Source: Candidatus Enterococcus murrayae
Lineage (GTDB): Bacteria; Bacillota; Bacilli; Lactobacillales; Enterococcaceae
Length of the DNA stretch: 41,736 nucleotides
Reading direction: 5' to 3'
Assembly: GCF_017315985.1 (NCBI RefSeq)
Contig: NZ_JAFLVR010000060.1
Location: 1 to 41,736, forward strand
The position numbers and the translations under genes are program-made. A model generated the notes under the pieces. The model ran no database searches. It had not been told where the DNA came from and was given only the letters and a program-made list of their open reading frames with translations. Shown piece by piece: positions 41,729 to 41,736 of the stretch. The stretch's first letter is position 1. Each line of letters begins with the position of its first letter.

Positions 41729-41736
41729 AAGCAACA

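Overview
The window is 41.7 kb of low-GC Gram-positive chromosome. It most likely comes from Enterococcus, or a close Lactobacillales relative. The evidence is the maltose locus (PTS permease, maltose phosphorylase, beta-phosphoglucomutase, LacI regulator and a MapP-type maltose-6'-phosphate phosphatase), an EfaCBA-like manganese transporter, a ketopantoate-reductase-family D-2-hydroxyacid dehydrogenase of the enterococcal type, a CbpA-type c-di-AMP-binding protein, and typical sigma-A promoters and Shine-Dalgarno (SD) sites. I see no prophage, insertion sequence, CRISPR array, tRNA or rRNA gene inside the window. The species cannot be fixed from sequence alone.

Layout. 0.1-9 kb is housekeeping: mgtE, a degenerate Nudix protein, cutC, rlmA, a probable free-standing small RNA (3677-3791), trmL, a histidine phosphatase, recD2, a lipid kinase and an orphan 99-aa protein. 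9-12 kb holds queT behind a preQ1-I-like leader, the c-di-AMP receptor gene, and rpmG-secE-nusG; rpmG and secE are very short genes. 11.9-18.4 kb is a metabolic block lying between nusG and the L11/L1 genes: a lipoprotein hydrolase, L-lactate oxidase, a Mn2+ ABC transporter behind a DtxR/MntR-type operator, and the two-subunit L-serine dehydratase. 18.7-21.3 kb is rplK-rplA and rplJ-rplL, with two L1-type mRNA elements and an L10 attenuation leader. 21.3-27.4 kb is a mixed accessory stretch: Ser-rich lipoprotein, Ohr, an aquaporin with altered NPA boxes, an XRE/membrane-protein pair, an amino-acid permease, a GlsB-type membrane protein and a D-2-hydroxyacid dehydrogenase.

27.4-32.6 kb is a cell-wall-sugar salvage operon: mupG, murQ and an EIIBCA PTS permease, with a convergent RpiR-type regulator. 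Imported MurNAc-containing sugar is phosphorylated, the disaccharide is cut by MupG and the lactyl ether is removed by MurQ. 32.7-34.2 kb holds a DedA protein and a membrane-anchored phosphoesterase. 34.2-41.5 kb is the maltose regulon. MalT imports maltose as maltose-6'-P, MapP dephosphorylates it, maltose phosphorylase splits maltose into glucose and glucose-1-P, and PgmB converts beta-G1P to G6P. The LacI-type regulator probably acts on two matching operators in the divergent intergenic region. The last 270 bases carry three tandem strong promoters that look like the start of an rRNA operon lying outside the window.

Most of this is ordinary core genome. The items most worth a second look are the small RNA between rlmA and trmL, the apparent AUC start codon of mapP, the variant preQ1 leader, the aquaporin with NPG/NAA boxes, and the long inverted repeat sitting on the -35 box of the glsB-like gene.
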